Source of the DNA: Desulfosporosinus shakirovi
GTDB taxonomy: Bacteria; Bacillota; Desulfitobacteriia; Desulfitobacteriales; Desulfitobacteriaceae
Reading direction: 5' to 3'
Length of the DNA stretch: 64,000 nucleotides
Assembly (NCBI RefSeq): GCF_020595055.1
Contig: NZ_JAJDOO010000015.1
Span: 1-64,000 of the forward strand
A program made the translations under genes and the position numbers. The notes under the pieces were generated by a model. The model was given only the letters and a program-made list of their open reading frames with translations, was not told where the DNA came from and did no database searches. Below are positions 59,024-64,000 of the stretch, in pieces (position 1 is the stretch's first letter; each line of letters starts with the position of its first letter).

Positions 59024-62000
59024 ATGGAAAGGAAGAGAAAAAATGTAACAACCCTGAGTCGATCCTTAGCATTCGTCATGACTTTAATCATGGCCTTTTA
59101 CATGAGCTTCGCTTGTGAAATGAATGCTTTGGCAACGGATTACGGCGACAAGAATCTTCAGGGATCGGACCAGACAGTGACAATTACCTTTGATCCGCAA
59201 GGCGGAGTATTTAAGGATGATGGGACAACGGAAACCAGGGAGACTATTTTTTTTACCGTAAGTGATGATAATGATAATCATTACTACAAAGTAATCAAAG
59301 ATGCTGATATTCCTGAACTAGAAGAACGTCTCGGTTATGCCTTTGAAGGCTGGTACTTTAATGAACAGAAGTTGGAGGACGGGGATTGTATTTTTGCTGA
59401 TGTCGCCTTTGACGCACAATGGAGCGTGATGGACAGCAACACTGATGCCGGCACTGGTACTGATAGTGACATCGATACTGAAATCGGCCCTGATAGTGAT
59501 GTTGACAATGAAACCGGCACCGATAGTGATGTCGGCACTGATACAGGCACCGACTCCGACACAGAGATTCCATCTGAAGATACCAATTCTGAGGAGGAGA
59601 ATCTAGAGGATACGGAGGCAACCCAGCTGGGTGAGGAGATTACCGTCGCCTTTGATCCCCAAGGCGGAGTATTTAAGGACGATGGGACAGGGGAAACCAG
59701 GGAGACTATTTTTTTTGCCGATAGAACTGATAATGATAATCAATATTATGGAATATTCACAGCTGCAGATATACCACTTTTGGAAGAAAGACCAGGTTAT
59801 GTTTTTGAAGGCTGGTATAGCGAGGGAACAAAGCTGGAGGAAGGCAGCCACATTTTTGCCGGCATGACCTTTGAGGCACAATGGAGTGAGGCTGTAGCAG
59901 CTAACCTTTTAGCGGCGGTCAGCTCGGGAGCCAAAGAGTTTGGCGAAAAAGAATTCACGGTTCCGGGGGAGTCAGTAACCCTCTTCTTTGATCCCAAAGG
60001 CGGAACCTTTGCGAATAATGGCACAACAGAAACCAGGGAGCTTGCTTTCCCTGCCCAAGAGCTGAATGAGGAGAATTATTATTACAGTATCATCTCCGCT
60101 GAGGATATCCCTGAGCTGGAGGAGCGACCGGGCTATACCTTCGAAGGGTGGTACTTTGAGGGTGAGAAGCTGGAAGGCGGCGACCACATTTACGGAGAAC
60201 TCGTTCAATTTAACGCTAAATGGAAAGGAGGCAACACAGCTACTGTTAATGAAAATGTCGAGGGATTGTTTGGCGGGACTCTGCCTGTGATTGAGTTTGG
60301 CGGGGCCGGGCAAGCGGCTCAACTGGCGGTTCAAGCCTTGGCAGAGCCCAAAAGTGCCGAAGCTTTGGCTGCCGACGCTGCTGCCTTAAGCATTGCAGAG
60401 CTCGACGTAGATTCAGCGGTTCAGCTGGACATTGATCTTGTCTCGGGAAGCATCGGTTCCTATGGGGTTGTCATCACCATGCCGATTCCCACGGCTCTGG
60501 CAGATGCGGATCAAATTGCGGCCATTCATTACGGTCAAACCACGGAAGCGATTCGCTGCGAGATTTCCGAAGAGACAGATACCCTGAGCTTTACCTTAGA
60601 ATCCTTCAGCCCGGTGATCCTGGTAGCAGGGGAAGCGCCGGAATATGCTACAGTTTACATTGAAAATGTCAAAGGTGGGGTTTTAGCTGTATTCAATTCC
60701 AAAGATGTTAAATTGCTGCCCGTAGGAGAAAATGTGCAGGTTGCCATTGGGGATACCCTGTATATGTTGGCCTATCCCATGGAGGATGGCAAGGGAACCA
60801 TCGAGTCCGTTGCCACGGAAGCGGAGACGACCGGCGGACGTTCCATCCCTCTCGTCGGTCCCTTTGACGGTACCTATACCCTTGCCGTCACCCAGGATAC
60901 CATTCTCACCACAACCTTTGAACGGGTTGCAGCGGACGACGATAATTCCCTATCTGTCCAACCTAACCAGGAAGGTTTCCCTGTAGCTGCAGGTGAGACC
61001 GGTACCTCGATCAATACAACTCTCACTGCATCCCGGAACGGCAAAGTTCTGAGCGGAGCTGTTTTTACCAAGTCCGAAGAGGATAGTGACTTTGAGTTTA
61101 CGGTGACAGAGGAGGGTGTGCTGACCAGTGAGGCTGAGGTTGAAATGGGCTGCTATACGGTTTACGTGGATGTCACCAATGGCGGGGAGACCTATGAAGA
61201 GCTGCCTGTGTCCATCAACTCCGGTTCCTCTGTAACCATTGAGCAATACTTGGCAAATAATGTGCGGAGCGACCTGCTTAATATGTGTTTCGACAAATCC
61301 CTGGCCTATGCTCAGGGAACCAGGATGGAAACGGTTTTAAACAATGGCTATGCGGCTTTCCCCATGTATAATTACGACACTTTTGCCGGGGTGCATACTG
61401 CCGACGGGACAAAGGTGTCCGGCAGCGATGACCCAATACCCCAGGCCGAAAACCATTACTTTATGAGGCATGCCAACAATGAGGGAGAACTGTACAGCTT
61501 GACTGTCAGATCTCTGCCCGGCGGCGGCAGCTCTGGAGCCAAAGAGTTTGGCGAGAAAGAATTCACGGTTCCGGGGGAGTCAGTAACCCTCTTCTTTGAT
61601 CCTAAAGGCGGGACCTTTGCGAATAATGGCACAACTGAAACCAGGGAGATTGCTTTCCCTGCTCAAGAGCTGAATGAGGAAAACTATTATTACAGCATCA
61701 TCTCTGCTGAGGATATTCCCGAACTGGCGAATCGACCCGGCTATACCTTCGAAGGCTGGTACTTTGAGGGTGAGAAGCTGGAGGCTGGTGATCACATTTA
61801 CGGAGAACTCGTCCAATTCGATGCTAAGTGGAAAGGAACCAACACAGCCGCCGTTGATGAAAATGTCAGAGGCTTGTTTGGCGGAACCCTGCCCTTAATT
61901 AAGTTTGGCGGAGCCGGGCAGATGGCCCAATTATCTGTCCGGGCCTTGACAGATCAAAAAAGCACCGAGACTTTGGCTGCCGATGCCGTCGCCTTAAATA

Positions 62001-64000
62001 TTACCTCGCCGGACGTAGATTCAGCCGTTCAGCTGGATATTGACCTGGTCTCGGGAACCGTCGGCTCCTATGGGGTTGTCATCACCATGCCGATTCCCAC
62101 GGCTCTGGCGGATGCCGAGGAGATTACGGCCATTCATTACGGTCAAACCACGGAAGCGATTCGCTGCGAGGTTTCCGAGGATACGGATACCCTGAGCTTT
62201 ACCCTGGAATCCTTCAGCCCGGTGGTCCTGCTGGCAGGAAAAGCGCCGGAATATGCCACAGTTTACATTGAAAATGTTAAAGGCGGGGCTCTTGCCGTTT
62301 TCAATTCCAAAGATGTGAAATTGCTGCCCGTAGGAGAAAATGTGCAGATAGCTATTGGGGATACCCTTTATATGTTGGCTTATCCCATGGAGGACGGCAA
62401 GGGAACTATCGAATCCGTTGGTACGAAAGCGGAGACAACCGGCGGCCGTCCCATTCCTCTCGTCGGTCCCTTTGACGGCACCTATACTCTTGCCGTCACT
62501 CAGGATACCATTCTCACCGCAACCTTTAAACGGGTGGCAGAGAACCATGAAGATTCCCTATCCGTCAAGCCTGCTCAGGAAGATTTCTTGGTGGCGTCGG
62601 GTGAGAGCGGAACTTCCATCAGTACAACTCTCAGGGCGTACCGGGAGGGAAAAGCTCTGACCGGAGCAACCTTTACCAAGTCCGAAGAGGAAAGCGGCTT
62701 TGAGTTTACTTTGACAGAGGGCGGAGGGCTGACCAGTGACGGTGAGGTTGAGTTGGGCTGCTATACGGTTTACGTGGATCTCACCTATGGCGGAGAGACC
62801 TATGAAGAACTTCCTGTGGTCATCAATTCCGGCTCCTCTGTAACCATTGAGCAGTACGTGGCAAATAATGTTCGGAGCGACCTGCTCAATATGTGTTTCG
62901 ACAAATCCCTGGCCTATGCTCAGGGCACCGGGATGGAAACAGTTTTAAATAATGGCTACGCGGCTTTCCCCATGTATAATTACGACACCTTTGCCGGGGT
63001 GTATACAGCCAACGGGAGAAAGGTGTCCGGCAGCGACGCCGCGGTTCCTCTGGCTAAGAACCATTACTTCTTAAGGCACGCCAACAATGAGGGAGAACTG
63101 TACAGCTTGACTGTCCCATCTCTTCCTGGCGGCAGTTCGGACAATGACGACAATGATGATGGAGACAATGATTCGGACAACGGTTCAAGCGGAGGTTCAG
63201 GCTCATCTTCCGCTGATAAGTATGTATCCGACTCCTCAATTGTGGAAAAAGCCGATGGAGTGAAGGTTACCCTTACCCGCAGTTCCTCTAAAATCTCTTC
63301 TGCTCAGCTGAAAAAACTCATTGCCAAGAATGAGGACAAACCCATTGTCTTTAACGGCCCCGATTATACCATAACCTTTGCCAAGGGCAGCATGCAAACC
63401 TCTGCCGGACAGACGAGCATTGACTTTAGTCTTAAAATCGGCGTTGATGCCGACAGCCTAAATCTTCCGGAGGCAGATGCCGACAATCTGGCCCTGGTCT
63501 TAAGCTTTAAACACAGCGGAGCTTTGCCGGGAGAAGCCGCCATCACGGTTAAGGCTGGCAGCCGGTATGCAGGCCAGACCCTTCACTACTATTATTATAA
63601 TGAAAGCACAGATCAGTTGGAATTCAGGCAAAGCGTCAGTGTGGACTCCCAAGGCTTTGTCACAGTTAACCAGGATCATTGCTCTGACTATGTTTTGCTT
63701 ACCCAAAAACTGACGGTTAAAGAGGTTGGCCTGGAGAGGACTTATGGAGAGAGCCGCTATGACACGGCGGTGGAAATCGCCAAAGCTTACTTCTCAGATG
63801 GTGCCGACACCGTCATCCTCGCCCGGGGAGACGTCTCTGCCGATGCTCTGCCGGCAGTACCCTTGGCTAAGAAACTTAACGCCCCGATTTTGCTTACTCC
63901 TCCGGATAACCTGCCGGACAATGTTCTGGCCCAAATCCAGGCACTGGGCACTAAAAAGGTGATCATTACCGGCGGCACCGGAGCTGTCAAGACAGCCGTA
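59024..64000 (+). CDS. Large secreted cell-surface protein with FEGWY repeats and CW_binding_2 domain (partial)
   Basis: The frame is open from ATG 59024 (AGGAGGG upstream) to the window edge, 1659 codons without stop. A signal peptide (about 1-38) is followed by a FEGWY-type (Listeria-Bacteroides/InlB B-like) repeat near 45-113, an acidic Asp/Thr/Ser/Gly linker with TDSD repeats (about 118-185) and a second FEGWY repeat (about 188-285). Two near-identical 536-residue blocks follow (300-835, 836-1371), each starting with a FEGWY repeat. After an Asp/Ser/Gly linker (about 1372-1402) and another domain, YGESRYDTAVEIAKAYF and ILARGDVSADAL (from about 1570) mark CW_binding_2 repeats. Anchoring to wall polymers is expected; the ligand is unknown. 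Confidence 0.9.
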   Translation, partial: MERKRKNVTTLSRSLAFVMTLIMAFYMSFACEMNALATDYGDKNLQGSDQTVTITFDPQGGVFKDDGTTETRETIFFTVSDDNDNHYYKVIKDADIPELEERLGYAFEGWYFNEQKLEDGDCIFADVAFDAQWSVMDSNTDAGTGTDSDIDTEIGPDSDVDNETGTDSDVGTDTGTDSDTEIPSEDTNSEEENLEDTEATQLGEEITVAFDPQGGVFKDDGTGETRETIFFADRTDNDNQYYGIFTAADIPLLEERPGYVFEGWYSEGTKLEEGSHIFAGMTFEAQWSEAVAANLLAAVSSGAKEFGEKEFTVPGESVTLFFDPKGGTFANNGTTETRELAFPAQELNEENYYYSIISAEDIPELEERPGYTFEGWYFEGEKLEGGDHIYGELVQFNAKWKGGNTATVNENVEGLFGGTLPVIEFGGAGQAAQLAVQALAEPKSAEALAADAAALSIAELDVDSAVQLDIDLVSGSIGSYGVVITMPIPTALADADQIAAIHYGQTTEAIRCEISEETDTLSFTLESFSPVILVAGEAPEYATVYIENVKGGVLAVFNSKDVKLLPVGENVQVAIGDTLYMLAYPMEDGKGTIESVATEAETTGGRSIPLVGPFDGTYTLAVTQDTILTTTFERVAADDDNSLSVQPNQEGFPVAAGETGTSINTTLTASRNGKVLSGAVFTKSEEDSDFEFTVTEEGVLTSEAEVEMGCYTVYVDVTNGGETYEELPVSINSGSSVTIEQYLANNVRSDLLNMCFDKSLAYAQGTRMETVLNNGYAAFPMYNYDTFAGVHTADGTKVSGSDDPIPQAENHYFMRHANNEGELYSLTVRSLPGGGSSGAKEFGEKEFTVPGESVTLFFDPKGGTFANNGTTETREIAFPAQELNEENYYYSIISAEDIPELANRPGYTFEGWYFEGEKLEAGDHIYGELVQFDAKWKGTNTAAVDENVRGLFGGTLPLIKFGGAGQMAQLSVRALTDQKSTETLAADAVALNITSPDVDSAVQLDIDLVSGTVGSYGVVITMPIPTALADAEEITAIHYGQTTEAIRCEVSEDTDTLSFTLESFSPVVLLAGKAPEYATVYIENVKGGALAVFNSKDVKLLPVGENVQIAIGDTLYMLAYPMEDGKGTIESVGTKAETTGGRPIPLVGPFDGTYTLAVTQDTILTATFKRVAENHEDSLSVKPAQEDFLVASGESGTSISTTLRAYREGKALTGATFTKSEEESGFEFTLTEGGGLTSDGEVELGCYTVYVDLTYGGETYEELPVVINSGSSVTIEQYVANNVRSDLLNMCFDKSLAYAQGTGMETVLNNGYAAFPMYNYDTFAGVYTANGRKVSGSDAAVPLAKNHYFLRHANNEGELYSLTVPSLPGGSSDNDDNDDGDNDSDNGSSGGSGSSSADKYVSDSSIVEKADGVKVTLTRSSSKISSAQLKKLIAKNEDKPIVFNGPDYTITFAKGSMQTSAGQTSIDFSLKIGVDADSLNLPEADADNLALVLSFKHSGALPGEAAITVKAGSRYAGQTLHYYYYNESTDQLEFRQSVSVDSQGFVTVNQDHCSDYVLLTQKLTVKEVGLERTYGESRYDTAVEIAKAYFSDGADTVILARGDVSADALPAVPLAKKLNAPILLTPPDNLPDNVLAQIQALGTKKVIITGGTGAVKTAV
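59921..63136 (+). repeat. 1608-bp in-frame tandem duplication in the surface-protein gene
   Basis: Copy 1 runs 59921-61528 and copy 2 61529 to about 63136 with a period of 1608 bp (536 codons), in frame. Both begin with AGCTC(G/T)GGAGCCAAAGAG and end in an LPGG-S segment. The copies differ at scattered positions, so the duplication is not brand new. Each unit holds a FEGWY repeat, a segment with GSYGVVITMPIPTALAD, and an all-beta region with VYIENVKGG. Confidence 0.92.

Noticed and set aside
59335-59621. Minus-strand frames with Ser/Val or Cys/His-rich repeats
   Set aside because: Antisense shadow of the Asp/Thr repeat linker of the surface-protein gene.

Overview
The window looks like a chromosomal segment of a Gram-positive, anaerobically respiring Peptococcaceae-type bacterium (Desulfitobacterium/Desulfosporosinus-like). 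The grounds are Firmicutes-style ribosome-binding sites, low-to-middle GC, two tetrathionate-reductase-type molybdoenzyme operons, tripartite tricarboxylate (TTT) transport genes, sigma-54 control of an acyl-CoA cluster and a probable selenocysteine codon. The genus is inferred from gene content only. No rRNA, tRNA, CRISPR array or intact transposase was seen.

1-10.9 kb: an ACR3/bile-acid-symporter-type anion transporter behind a Fur-type box. Then comes a sensory trio (PhnD-like binding lipoprotein, HisKA_3 histidine kinase, NarL-type regulator), a rhodanese lipoprotein, and a four-gene operon for a ferredoxin subunit, an NrfD-type membrane anchor, a Tat-exported molybdopterin catalytic subunit and a TorD-type chaperone. 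28.8-37.2 kb repeats this plan with a second trio and a second B-C-A operon without its own chaperone. In Salmonella TtrS a PhnD-like sensor domain and the kinase are one protein; here sensor and kinase are separate and the set is duplicated.

11-13 kb: an ArsR/ArsP-type permease/small thioredoxin operon with a near-consensus promoter buried in a 23+23 bp perfect inverted repeat. 13-16.7 kb: LysR regulator, VTT-domain membrane protein, YdjY-like lipoprotein, a small membrane protein and two decayed fragments. 16.8-19.3 kb (minus): a WtpA-like oxyanion-binding protein without signal peptide, a PadR regulator, a 73-residue protein of unknown function and a TauE/SafE exporter. 19.7-21.3 kb (minus): DUF3102, DUF2922 and DUF1659 proteins.

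21.3-26.4 kb is a decaying accessory region: a 44-bp perfect palindrome, a broken cysteine-desulfurase gene, a frameshifted UspA gene, a permease with a cysteine-rich loop, and a C_GCAxxG-type gene with in-frame TGA (candidate selenocysteine) joined to a 5'-truncated ccdA. 26.5-28.6 kb holds a SulP transporter and a UspA protein.

37.5-46.9 kb is an acyl-CoA catabolic cluster. A PAS/AAA+/Fis sigma-54 activator lies between two divergent transcription units, each with a GG-N10-GC (-24/-12) promoter and a related upstream inverted repeat. One unit encodes a 4-hydroxybutyrate-type CoA-transferase and a thiolase. The other encodes two short-chain dehydrogenases, a thiolase, a thioredoxin and a thioredoxin reductase with an extra C-terminal domain. 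47-58 kb carries LysR, an AHL-lactonase-like hydrolase, an MFS carrier, a type I phosphodiesterase, a TctB-TctA-TctC carrier and a chemoreceptor. Short remnants of an MFS gene start and of a sigma-54-regulator gene end show past duplication and deletion. The window ends with sfsA and the first 1659 codons of a secreted surface protein with an in-frame 1608-bp tandem duplication and the start of a cell-wall-binding (CW_binding_2) domain.
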